The notes under the pieces: model-generated
Databases searched by the model: none
What the model was told of the DNA's origin: nothing
What the model saw: the letters and a program-made list of their open reading frames with translations, nothing else
Part shown: positions 35,238 to 47,319 of the stretch, piece after piece
Layout: each line of letters begins with the position of its first letter
Numbering within the stretch: position 1 is the stretch's first letter
DNA from: Sanguinoderma infundibulare
Lineage: Eukaryota; Basidiomycota; Agaricomycetes; Polyporales; Polyporaceae
Direction: 5' to 3'
DNA: 64,000 bases
Assembly: GCA_032821775.1 (NCBI GenBank)
Contig: JAVLRN010000003.1
Coordinates: 1,426,001 to 1,490,000, forward strand
Position numbers and translations under genes: made by a program

Positions 35238-38200
35238 CGTGCGGCACGCCTTCGTTCGGGTGCTCGGTGCGTGAAGTGACTTGACCCCTGGCGTCGCTTG
35301 TGTTCGGAGTGAAGGTTTCTATCCATTGGAGGTGCACGCCTCCGCCGCTGTCACGGACTGAAGTTGCCGGCTGGGTTTTCGGTTTGGTTACCGGTGGACG
35401 TGCGGACACGGCTGATCGGCCTGCAGCGTGCCTTGCGTGCGCAGGGCTGCATCGGAGCGCTGTCGACGTTTGGATCTAAGCCATGCCAAACTCCTGGGAT
35501 CCTCGGTGGTCTGGACAACGGCACATTCATCATTCACCTCCCCCATACCCCTCATCACTGGACATTCCTCCGACTCCGGGCGGCTCGGGGCACAACGCAC
35601 GATCTCAACACTGACAACGACAACAAACCTTACGTCCCGTCGGACACCATCCCGCCTCCCTCGATTTATTGTATCCACCGTGCTGCTTTTGCTTCGTGTT
35701 GTCTGTTATCGCTTATTGTGTATGTCTGCGTTGCGCATTTGTCTCGTCCCCTTGACGCACCTTTTCAGCATCATTCATCTTTTGTTACGTTGGGTAGACT
35801 GCCGGTCATGGGTGCCGGGTGCACCGCTCGCCTGTGTTCACGGACCATGATTAGCTCGGACGTTTCTGACCGCTTTTGGGTTTATCTCGTCGCGTCCCTC
35901 TACCCCCGCATACCACATCCAACCCCAGATCATCGTCATTTTCGCACTGCGTCGTCCTCTCGTTCCTCCTCTCGCTCCCTCGCATCCTCTCATTGCCCAC
36001 TGTATCATCAACACGCAAGCATCCACCCATGCACACGTCCACGCTTCATATATCGTTTCCATTCATCATCTCGTCCATACGTATACCGTACGCGTAAATT
36101 CCGTAAATCCAGGATTCCTTATTCCTGCTATTACACGCTGATTCTGCTCGTTTGACCTGTACAACATTTTTTTCCGTCTCGCTCTCTGCCGTCCTTTCTC
36201 CACGACCAACTCGAACGGCACGGTTTCCGTTCGCCTGTTCGTCCTCGCGCCTCTCCTTTGAACCCCACTATAGACGACCGCTATCTAGGTTACAGCTCGG
36301 GTCCGGTAATTTTCCCTTCCGCTTTCCTGGATACATGTTTCGCCGGACGATGTGTACAAACGGGTGGAATTCATACGTAGCTAGCAGCCAAAATGAATAT
36401 CAAGACGGACCTCTGTCCTTAAAATCTGACGGCTCGAGGATGCCAATAGCGGCATGGTCTCTCGTCTGCGGATTCCATCATGTCGTAACTCCGCTCCGCG
36501 TCCGCGTCTGGCTGAGATTGAGAATCAGACCGCATCCGATGCAAGGGCGCCGAGAGGAACGTTGGCCGCGAGGCTCTGGTTCTCCTGGCTGCGCCACCCG
36601 CAACACGTACCGTACCGGCTGCGCGGGGGGAGTGCCCTCTGTGAGGTGCCCTGGAAGCTGGGTGAGTGGGGGCCCCTAGGTAGGCCGTCGAGGTCCGTGC
36701 TGTGCGTATCTCTCTCTGCCTCCGGACATGAGATGTGCAGCAGCGTCCGTGTGACCGGGGATCTTCCTCGGCCTGTTGTTGTTCTTCGGGGTTTGTAGGG
36801 ACGTAAGGGCGGAAAAAGGCGCGTTCGAGCGTTTCAAGGGGATAAGGGCAGAACTCTAATTTATTATCGTCTACGGCTGGCCGAATGGGGGCCCATTTAT
36901 GCCAGAAGAGGACGATGGCTGTCAATTACGTCCGCAGCGGGTGCGCGCGCCAGTGCCCGTGCATCATGCCGGCGGGACGGAGGGGGAGGAAGGGAGGGAG
37001 GGGGCAATCATTATCATTATCACTGCCTCGCGGCGGTGGGACGCTGTTTGCGCGGCGGGTGGTCCGAGGACATGGAGAGATGAAGATGTGCATTGCAATG
37101 TATGGAATTAGAGTCTTGCATAAGATAGCCCGGGGCGCGGGGCAGGGCCGCAGGAGGGGGGGCAGGAGGTGGGGGGGCTGCGCGATGGACGTGCGGTGTG
37201 TCGCGTGTACGGATAAGGGAAAGAAGATAGACACGCGGCGGGGGAGGAAGGAGGAGTGGTGCTGAGAGCGATGGCTTTGTGGCGCAGAAGCGAGTACGAC
37301 ATCGGTGCGGTTCTCTTCTGCGGTCTCATTCGCGAGTTTCGCGAGGGAGACAGGCTAAGTGAGTGGTGCGCATGACGTCCCTGTCGGCAGCGTCGCGGAT
37401 GCGGGCGTGGACACATGGGCAGCGTCGCGGACAGATAGCCGATTGCCGGCGGGGGGCTGCTGAGGACGCGGCGGGCGTCGGTCGGTGGTGGGCGTGGACT
37501 GGGGCTGGGTGCGCCGGCCGGGGCCCGAGGGAGGGAGGCGGATGGGTCGTCGTCGTCGGCGGTTGTGGCAGGCAGGCCTCGGGCGAGTGGGCGAAAGCTG
37601 TGCTGGCCGTACACAGGTGATCGGGGAGAGCGGGTGCCAGATTCGGACTAGGGGGGATGGCGATCGTGAGAGCCCGTGAAGGTTGGGGGAGCACCCTCGA
37701 ATGGGGATCGGCCAATCAGCGAGGCCCGTGGGGGGCAGCCGGGATGCCGAGTGGAGGGCCTCGAGCGGGTCAGCGCAGGGCGGCAGGTCGCGGGCAGAGG
37801 ACAGAGGGAGAGAGGGCAGGCTGGGAGGCGGGATGGGGAACGAGCGTTTGTCAGCAGGAATGGAGTCGCGTACGGCATGCGGAGAGGCAAGTGCCGAGGA
37901 CTCGACCGGATTTAGACGGGGATGTTCGATCAGAGGCTCTGACTGGATCCATCGCGCGGGCGTTTCTAGAAAGACGGTGACTGGCAGCGAACTCTATTCG
38001 ACCCATGTGTGACTGGCGGGGGGGCCCCCGGGGACCGCAGCGCGTAGATGATGGCCGGTCGGTCGAGGAAACTAAGTCCACCGCTCTGCCTTCCTTTTCT
38101 GCGCGGCCATCGAATCCTTTGCTCTCGTCTGGATCTGCCCTAAAAGTGTTGGGTTTGTGTCCCTCGTTCTCCCATCCCCTCCTTCTGACAAGAGAAGTCC

Positions 38201-38273
38201 CTCCTCCTTCTCGACAAGCCTCGTGCCCTTCATATTCGTTTCCCTCCTCCGCCCTTCGACATCCCCGCCCGCC
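35238..38273. other. 3 kb region upstream of the HSF-type gene
   Basis: Contains the kinase 3' end, pyrimidine-rich stretches (about 35700-36250), a G/A-rich area (36960-37260 and 37450-37860) and no recognisable gene. A 168-codon minus frame at 36419-36925 has no domain. Long intergenic space before a regulator gene fits a complex promoter or a long 5' leader. Confidence 0.45.
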
Positions 38274-40430
38274 ATGTCGGCAGACCTCTATCCTCAGTCC
38301 GCCTACGCCTCCCGCCCGTCCTATCCCGCCCGCGCAGACCAGCCATACTCGCTCTCCAATCCCTCCTCCGTCGTCTACCCGCCCCAGCTCCTTCCCTCTC
38401 AGCAGTCCATCCCCGAGGGCCAGTCCACCGACGCGTCCTCCCAGCCCTCCCCTCGTGAATCACAGTCGCCCAAGCAGGACGACGCCTCCCCAACAAAATC
38501 AGATGGCGCGCCGCAGCAGCAACCCGCGAAGCCACAAGCTACCTTCCTCACAAAGCTCTACGCGTACGTCCGCCCGACGCGTCTCTTCCTCGCGCCGTCG
38601 TGCTAACGACGCGTTCAGCCTCCTCGAGCGGCCAGAGAACCACCACATGATTCGCTGGGATCCCGCAGGAGAGCATATTATCGTAGAGCGGCCAGAGCAA
38701 CTCGCCCTCCATGTTCTCCCCAGCGTTTATCGCCAGTCGCGTTTTGCTTCGTTCTCTCGGCAACTAAACGTAAGTCTCTACTTCTTTTTCTATCATCCCA
38801 CTCGTCGGCGGCATGGTTCCCCGCGACCCTGACACTTTTCTCGCGTGCCTTAGATCTATGGCTTCATGCGCAAGGTCAACCTTCGAAACGTGGACCCGGC
38901 TATAGACGATCCCGACGCGAGCACCTGGTGTAAGCTCCTTCCCGCCGTATTACCGTATTCAACCGTGGCTAAATTGCTCACCATCCATAGCGCATCCGAC
39001 GCTCAACAGGCACTCGCCACCGGAGGTCGTCGCGAACTTCAAGCGTCGCGTACCTCCCCGCCTTCCTAAGCCGCGCAAGAACAACCCCGAGGTCCCCCAG
39101 ATCCCCCCACCGCGTTCAGCCATCGGTACGGGTCCCGTCCCCTATTCTATACCTGCAGGTGATTTATCACCGTACAAAGGTGGTCGTGCGCGCGGGTTTT
39201 CTGCGCCTGGATCCTTCACGCCGCTCAACCAGCCTGGTGCTACTGGCTGGGGTGCTAGCTACCCCCGCTCTACTCTGCCTCCATTGAATGTCCCATCGGA
39301 TCCCCCGCTGCCATCGCACAGCAGCATGTACACCCACTCCTCTCATACCCTGCACCCCGTTACCCCCACTGAAGATACCCAGTCCTCCGCGTTCAGTTCT
39401 ATGAGTTATTCTTCCTCCGGACGTGAGGCCATGATGCTTCCATCCCCTTCGTCTCAATACCAGTACTCTGATCAGCAAAGCAATTGGTCTTTTTCTTCTG
39501 GCGCGTCGAACGCGCACTCGACGGGTTCCCTCTCCAGCCTCTTGAACCCCTCCGGGAGCAGCTCAAGCCTCGCTAGCGGTTACTCCGGTTCTTCTCGCCC
39601 CCAGCCTGCGGCCATCAACACGTACACCTCATCGTACGCTCCGATTAACCGCAACCACCACAGCGCGGGACCTGTGTCACCCGACAGCAGGCCGACCTCT
39701 GGTTACTCTTCCTCGATGTCGTCTCTGCCAACGCCGTATGAGGACCAGAGCGGGCATTTCGGTCACGATTACTCTCGCCCTGGTTCTGGTCACCATCGCC
39801 CGCTCAGTCCGTCGTCGCGTCCGCCCTCGTCCAAGTCGTACGCGAATGGCAGCTCTTTGAGCATTCGTCGGGAGCGCAGGCACAGTCAAGCAATGTCTCC
39901 GTACCCATCTCCGTACTCCGAGCACCCATCTCAACGTCCGTCGACGTCTCCCCACCCCGCAGAGGACCACGCGGGTGCCGGCGGGATCCCTCGCGTGCGC
40001 AGCATGATCCAGCTCCCTGCCGTCGACAACTACAACTTTAACCCCGCACAGGGCGACTTCGCTTACGCGGTCGACGAACAGAGCCAAAACAATGGCATGT
40101 ACGGTGTTCCTGGCACCCGGAGCGTGCGTCCCTCGACGAGCGCGTCGTCGTTGAGCACGAGCAGTTCCGCGGCCAACACCCCAGGGGCGGACGGGTACGG
40201 CAACGGCGCCGGAGAAGCGGATATTAGCCGATGTGAGTGAGTCTGCTTCAGTGGGTGGCGGCCTCGCTCGGATGCACTCTCCCTTTTCCCCGAAGTCGTC
40301 GGGGTGCATCTTCGCGATCAATTGAGCGAAGTTGACTGACATCAGTTCGCGATTCTGCTCAGATTCACCCGACTACGGCTTCGTCCAGATGAACGAGCAC
40401 CTCCCTCAATACGCTAAGTCCGAGCTATAG
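38274..40430 (+). CDS. HSF-type DNA-binding transcription regulator
   Basis: Five exons (38274-38563, 38619-38769, 38854-38929, 38991-40232, 40363-40430) give 608 residues. After a Ser/Pro/Gln-rich leader, the HSF DNA-binding domain spans about residues 88-195: FLTKLYALLERPENHHMIRW, HVLPSVYRQSRFASFSRQLN (recognition helix), IYGFMRKVNLRNVDPAID, TWSHPTLNRHSPPEVVANFK, ending in RRVPPRLPKPRK. The rest is Ser/Tyr/Pro-rich low complexity with a short conserved-looking tail DYGFVQMNEHLPQYAKSEL. No clear HR-A/B coiled coil follows the domain, so it is nearer to Sfl1/Flo8-side or basidiomycete HSF-like regulators than to the canonical heat shock factor (inference). The IYGF in exon 3 rather than VYGF matches these relatives. 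Confidence 0.92.
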
Positions 40431-41973
40431 GTCGTCGTTGACGCCTGATGCTGGACTGTCTCGACGTCGCTCTCCAAGCCTTGGTCCGGTGTTTGGATAC
40501 CCTCCGCCGCACTGCGCTCTTTCTCCCTCCTCCCCCCTTGCCTCGCTCATAGAAGTCTCGGCTCTCGGCTCGGATTCCAACTCCATGTGTTCTTGCTTGC
40601 CTCGATCTCTCGCAGCACTCGGCCTCACGTTCTCCCCGTCATCGTTTTCCTAGGACTCCGATGGAGCTTGTGCATGGGCCGGTGGGGGTAGGAAGGAGAT
40701 CCTGAAAAAGGAAATGGGCGGCTACGTGGTCCGCGATGGCCTGGTCCTCGGCGAGGTGGTGTGATGGTGGCTGAGCCTCAACGTCGACGTTCATTGACTC
40801 GCTCGAACCAGCGTCAGCCACCGTCGGCGAGTAGTATCTGCTGGATCAGATGTCATCGCACCGGTTGACTGCTCGCGCTCCTACTGGACGTGTGGTCGCT
40901 GCTGTGCGATGCTGTCCGCAGCGATAACAGTGCAGTGATGTACTGGCAGCGTCTACCACTCCCACGGCGCCTCCCTTGTGCAAGTTCTGATCTGCGCGTT
41001 GGACGCTTCTGTTTCCGTTTTCTGTTCAGTCGGGCGTGGACGGACGGAGCCTGTTTAATCTCAGTTGCATAGTATCTTTCGCGGACTTTTCCTATACTTC
41101 TACATGCCATCCGTTCATCCCCATCCATCTGTCGGCGGCCGTCGTTCATGACGGACGTCGACATTCGTTCCCATTCCTTGCTCCGAGATGTAGTAGCCTC
41201 GTTTCCCCGCGTGCCCGTCCATCATGCCCGCATTACACGTCTGATAGTATCCCGTCTGCTCTGTCGCTCTTCGTCTGTTTGCTTTCTCTGTAGTACTCTT
41301 CTGTTCTCGCTGATAGCTGTATTTCTCGCTGGTCACTGTCTCGTCCTCCTTTCGTCCGTCCTGCTCCGCTCTCTGTAACACTTTATTCTCCGGGTCCATG
41401 TCAATCTCGCCTGCAATTCCCCCGTATATACATGCATTCATACAGTTCTCGCACAATTTTATACCCTCTCCTCCCGGATGATGTGATGTCTTTTGCGTTC
41501 ATGACCACCCAGTCGGCGCGGTTGGTGTTGGGGTGAGCTGGCAGAGTGAAGGCAATGATCCCGGCAGACGGACGGGCGCGTACTGATAACGAATTTGTAT
41601 ATCCCAGGACCCCAGATCCGGACCGAGATATAAACACACTGGCCAATCGCCGTGCGCTCGCGGAAGCAAATGTGCGGATGTGACTTGGGTGGAGATCGTT
41701 ACTCTGTGACGTCAACAGTGTGACCTAGTGTGATGGTGACGGGAGTCGGTCGTGACGGGGAACCGGATTGAGGAGCGCCCGACGGGAATGAGTGTGGACT
41801 CCGCGAGCGTGAGTTGGGCACCGACGTCCGCGATCCTCACCGACTCTCAAAGTCAGCTTATCCTTGACACTGACCGCTGTCGGCATCGACTGCTACGACT
41901 GTCCACTTGCTAACGAGCCACTGTTCACGACTATTACGCGTTTCCACGACCACGAAGAGCAACCACGAAAACC
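40431..41973. other. 1.5 kb intergenic region
   Basis: Between the HSF-type stop and the CLASP start, both plus strand. CT-rich stretches (about 41090-41400) suggest a long 3'UTR or promoter. A minus frame at 41401-41715 (104 codons) is open but has no recognisable content. Confidence 0.45.
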
Positions 41974-44900
41974 ATGGACGACTCGCCCGTGCGGCGGCTC
42001 GTAAACCAATGTAAATCAAACGGTCCGTCCATTCCTCCTGCTTCATGCGCTCTCGAGTACATTCCGGTCAGCTTCATCTGACGTGCTTGTTGCCATTGCT
42101 TCCCCGTCCTCGCATGCGCATACCGTGTTTGGTGGATGCATTTTTGATGGATGTCATGTTGGATGTCGGGGTTCGACCTGGTCAGATATCGACGCAAAGG
42201 TCGACGCGATCACAAAGCTCCAGGCCGAGTTCGAGGCGGGCACTGAGGTGCGTACTACTCAGCCCGCCCTGCACCCTGCATCTGACTGTATACCAACGTG
42301 TTCGTTCTGCGACACGCGACGCGACGTCCGCAGATCCCGGAACCCGATGTGCTCATCCAAACCCTCAAGGCGTGCCTCCGCACTGCGAACCAACATCTCA
42401 CCACCGCAACGCTGTCGGCCCTACCCCCATGCGTACCCCTGCTCGTGACGCGACATCCGACACAGATCCCGCTCCCGTCGTCATCCACCTCGCCTGCCGC
42501 GTCCACGTCGTCCGCCAGCTCGTCCCCGGTCGATGCGCATGCGCTCCGGCAGGTCGTTACTCAGCTCATGCCCGCCGGTGGCGGCGTAATTGACCGGCTG
42601 GGCGACAGCCGCGAGCGCGCGCGGGAGAAGGCGCGGGAGACACTCGTCGTCATGGGCGGCTTCGCATTCCGGGCGGGGGGAGGAAGCACGGGTTCGCACA
42701 TGGGACGATCGCGGGAGGGCAAAGGTCCTGAGACGCCGCTGCAGCTCTTCGAGCGGTTCCTGCGCGAAGGCGGGCTGACGAGCAAGGTCTGGCGGGTTCG
42801 AGAGCAGGTGCGTGCCGTCGTTGATTCTTGAATCGTTTTTGGAAAAGAGGTAGAGGCTCAAGTGTGCGTGCGTGGGTTCGCGGTATGTGGTTATAGGCTA
42901 TCTTGACCCTCGTGCACATCCGGCGGACCCACCACCTCTTCCCGCTCCGCCCGTATCTGCCGCACTTGGTCGACGCGCTGGAGGACACGGACAGCACCGT
43001 ACGCGAGTGCGCAAAGCAGTCCGTGGTCGAGCTCTTCACCGGGCCGGGGGCTACCGACGCAGCTCGGGCAGACCTCAAGAAGGAGATGACGAAGAAGGGC
43101 GTCCGAAAGGCCATCGCGGACGGCGTCCTCGCCAAGGTGCTCTCGGGCAGCGCTGGTACAAGCACGCCTGGGACGGTGAGCGAGGCCGGGTCGGAAAACG
43201 GGGATCTCGCAGGACATGCGAAGGAGTACGTCCCACCGAGTATTGCGTTGATGAACAGGAGACCGGCTGGAGGTGCCGCTAGCGGCATGACGTCGCGCGC
43301 GGTCAGTCAAGCAAATGTTCGTAGCGAAATACCCAGGCCTGCTAGTCGCGCGGCAGTGATGTCCCCGACTGGCGAGGGCCCTTCCACCGCCGGCACAGGC
43401 TCCGACGTGAAGGCTGTCTATGTGAGTTGCGCTTTTCTAGTTATTTCCGTGCGGGGAGGTGACTGGAGGCCGTTGCGTCCTTGATTCTATGCGATAGATT
43501 GCTTCAAGCCGCGACCTCGAGAACGAGTTCGCTTCGATGCTGCAGCCGTTTGAGGTAAGTCGGTATCGGCGTAGGAGACATCTTACGTTCTCTTCGCGAA
43601 CAGTCCTGCTCACTGCGTTCCGTGCTGTTTCAACAGGGGAAGGAGACAGAACACAACTGGGCCGACCGCGAACAGGCAATACAGAGGGTCCGCGGGATGT
43701 TGAAGGGAGAGGTCCACGAACGGTATACTGACCCTTTCTTGCACGGTTTGAAGAATGGATTCATCGAGGCGTCGCTGAAAACGGTGAGCCTAATCCCGCT
43801 GCACTGTCGAGCCTAAGCCCATTGACATACGATAATGAAATCGCCGCGCTATCAGCTGGCCAGTCTTCGTACGACGGTTTCTACGAACACATGCTCTCTC
43901 TACAGCGAGCTCTCTATCGCCCTTGGCACCGCACTGGACCCGTTCTGCGACCTACTGTATACCCATCTTCTCAGGATGGCGAACCTGACGAAGAAAATTA
44001 CGGCGCAGATTTCGCAGGCGACCGTCACCACTCTTATTCAGCATACCTCGGCTCAGCCGAAACTCGTCATACCGATTCTCTGGAACATCCTCCAGGACAA
44101 GGCAATCAACACACGCACGTACGCCATAGGTCACGTGAAGACATATCTGGAAGTCCACGGCGCGCGTTCGTCCCATGCCCTTGAGAGCCACAGCGGGATC
44201 GATCTTCTGGAGAAGATTGTCAAGAAGGCGCTCGGGGATGCCAATGCTTGGGTGCGGGACAGCGCGCGGCAGATGTTTTGGATTTTCCAAGGGATCTGGC
44301 CAGAGCGCGGGTCTGCGATCCTGCAATCCCTTGATTCGGCGTCGCGCAAGCAATTGGAGAAGGCGTGTCCTAACCCTGATGCGCTCGCGGGCATGCCTTC
44401 GACCACGACCCCGCCCAAGGCTAAGAAGAGCAGCGTCGCGGCCGCAATTGCTGCTAGCCGAGCCAAAGCGAAGGCCATCGCGACCGCGCCTCCAACCCTG
44501 AGGCACCAGGCGACTTCGACATCCCACACGATCCGCGCGACATCGCCGCCAACAAGGCGGCCGATTTCCCCTTCGCTATCTACGAGCAGTTCCACGGGCG
44601 CGATCCGCGCTACGTCCCCTGTTTCGCGCTCATCTCCACCAAGATCAAGGATTCGGTCAACAAGTGCCAATGCGGTGTCGAACACCACTGCTACGACCGG
44701 GCGGAGCACACCCAGTCAAGCCTTGGGCGGCTCGCCGCCCTCGCCTACACCCGACCAAACGTCCCGCCGGCGGCTTACGTCCCCTCTTATGTCCCTGAAC
44801 CCTTCTCCTCCCACCTCCAACTCAGCGTTCCGGAAGGCTGTTGAGACGGCGTTACCGGCCTCGCCTCCCCACTCCGTCACTAACTTTGCCACTTCTCCGA

Positions 44901-46899
44901 CACCTCGGCCGCCAAAGGCTGGGGTGGCGGCAGTGCCCGTCTTCCACCGCGAGTCCCTGTCTATAGCAGGCTTGCACCAGCTTGCTGGGTCCGAGGAGGA
45001 ATCCCTGCTTTTGGCGACGAACATCCCGGTGCCTGAGGACAGCGACTCGGATATGGATGTGGACGAGTCCGTGAACCTGATGTCGTTTTCCACGCCATAT
45101 GCCGTCTACCCGCCCGCGCCGCGATCAACTTCGCAGGCAAACTCTTTCTCGCCTGTGTCCACGGGGTCCAAGCAGCAGCTTTTCTCCAATGCGCTGTCGA
45201 CAGGGACGAGTTCCCCGCCGGCAGGCGTCGCGCAGCCGCTCATCGAGGATGCTATGCGTGCGAGGGCGGAACAGGCAGAGAGCGCAGCCGAGCGTCTCCT
45301 TGAGCTCGTGGAGCCTGAAGAGGACGGTGTGCATGCGTCTCCGCTCCCGGCAGCATTCCTGCTGCGCAACGGGGAGGGCCAGGGTGGAAGGCCCAAACCT
45401 AGGACGAGCGGTGGGACCACGGTTCCCACCGTCCCGAAGACGCCAGTTAACAAGCGGAGTGCCGCGATTATGCAGCAGGCGGCGCTCTTTCAGGACAGCC
45501 CGGCCTTCAACGGGAAGACTTCTTCGTTGTTCTCGATGGTGGACGGCCGGGACAGCGCCGGGCAGTGGTGGTCGAAGAGGATGACGTGTACGTCTGCTTA
45601 CCTTCGCGCCGCATTGCGGTGTCTGTCTGTTGGATTTCTGATTGTGTTTGCTGATTTATCCGTGATCCATGGCCCGCGCTGCCAGTGTTCAAGATGCCAA
45701 CAGCGCACGAGGAGAGCGAGACGCCAGGCAGAGAGGAAACCCTCAAGTCGTTCATTGCGGCGTTGGAGCAGGATTCTGCGGACGTCCCCGTGCTCAAGAA
45801 GCTCGCTCGATTGTGCATGCAGAACCCCGTGAACGAGCCGCTCACACCTGCCAGCCCGGCGTTCGCCGTTACCCTCACGCCGTCCCCGCTCGACGGCTTT
45901 CCGCGGTCGCGGCCGCAGACTGAGTCCGAATACTGGACACAAGACAGGCTGTTCGATCAATTGTTCAACGCGCTCGTCCGGTTCTTGGACCCTCGGAAGG
46001 TGCGTGCGTACGTGTGGGTGCGGAACTTGGGCGAGTGCTGATAGTGCACGTTCTCATGGATTCAATTAGAATGCCGAAGAGCTGGAGTACGGCCTGATCG
46101 TCCTGTGGGAAATGCTGGAAAACCAGGCGCCGCTGCTCGAGGGTCGTGAAGCTGACATTTTCGGCGCGCTTCTGCAAATCAGATACTGCGGGCATATGAA
46201 CGTACGTCCCCCCTGTCGGATTGGGTTATGTCCCGATCCTGCGGCACGCGGTCCTCTTACGTCTTTGCAGGTGATGCTGGCCTCCAATTTGTTCCGGGAC
46301 ACGCTCACGAGCCGCATTGAACCCGTGTATGGTCTGACGACCCTGCATGCGACGCTGCGTGCCTTCCGGGATGCGCCCCTTCCCCCTTCGGCGACCACGG
46401 AGATTAGGGATGGCACTTATGCCTTCGGTCTGATCGCGTTTGGCAAATTTTTCCTGCGTCTGCCACCGGAGGTGCTCGAAGAGGAATTGCCTCGATTACG
46501 GCCCACCCTCATCTCGGTAAGTTACTATCTCTCCTAGCCAACGTGCGAGTCTCGGCGCTAACTGATCGTCGTCGTCAAACGTCGTCACCTGCTCGTTGAC
46601 GGCATCCCCTTCCTCTTCTCGCGCAGGCCTTGACGGAAAGCTCAGGTACGAGTGCGCTAGCTGTGCGCGAGGCCGCCACAGCCGCGACGATTGCTGCTCA
46701 GATGGTCCTTCGCGATGAGACGCACCTCTTCACCCTTCTCGATGGGCTTCCGGACGAGAAGAAGAACCTGCTCACATACATGTTCGACAAGCACGGGGCA
46801 CGGGGTCCTGCCAACGGGTCCGGGCCGTCTCCGATGGATAAGCTGGAGCGCGAGATGCGGCGGATTGACGGCCGCCTAAGCACCCCCCGCCGCGTATAG
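41974..46899 (+). CDS. CLASP-family microtubule-stabilising protein (Stu1/Cls1-like)
   Basis: Eleven exons (41974-42010, 42186-42247, 42334-42807, 42897-43421, 43498-43554, 43637-43783, 43856-45587, 45686-45999, 46070-46201, 46271-46516, 46627-46899) give 1332 residues. TOG/HEAT-like repeats occur near the N-terminus (IDRLGDSRERAREKARETLV, PYLPHLVDALEDTDSTVREC) and again as the CLASP-N region (WADREQAIQRVRGMLKGEV, AKLVIPILWNILQDKAINTR, DANAWVRDSARQMFW). A Ser/Arg/Pro-rich basic linker binds microtubules in the family. SEIP (about residue 337) fits the SxIP motif for EB1 binding. The C-terminal helical region (EYGLIVLWEMLENQAPLLEG, TLHATLRAFRDAPLPPS) fits the dimer and adaptor-binding end. It should act at plus ends and the spindle. 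The phase-1 donor at 42010 fixes the first exon. Confidence 0.92.
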
Positions 46900-47319
46900 G
46901 CTGAGAGGTGCGCCAGCCTCCGCACTCTCCTTACAGTTATTAGTAGGTTACATGTCGCTATCGACATTGTTACTCGTCGGGGGTCTCTCCGCGATACCCA
47001 CGCACTATTGTAGACACACAATCTCTGTCCATGCAATGTCGTTATTTCCAGTCATGTGCGTATGGTATCTTCCTGTATTTTTCTCATGCAATATGAAGCA
47101 GTTCTACGTGCGAGTGGGTATCCTTGTGAAACTGTCTCTGTCCATCGATCGTAGGGTCTCTGGTCCGTGGAAATGAGGGGAGGGCGACACCGCTAGGCTG
47201 AGTGACGCAGTCAGTATGTAGTATCAGCGTTCATATCCGATTAATGTTTGGTTTCATGAAGTAGACAACCCTTACCTAGCGTGCTGCTTGAACAACATCG
47301 ATGCCCCACTAGCTCCGTT
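46900..47319. other. convergent intergenic region
   Basis: 420 bp of AT-richer sequence between CLASP and the minus-strand hypothetical gene; 3' flanks only. Confidence 0.5.

Noticed and set aside
36419..36925. 168-codon minus-strand frame upstream of the HSF-type gene
   Set aside because: No recognisable domain or splice partners; composition changes abruptly along the frame.
41401..41715. 104-codon minus-strand ATG frame upstream of CLASP
   Set aside because: No domain; it lies in the probable 3'UTR/promoter zone between two plus-strand genes.
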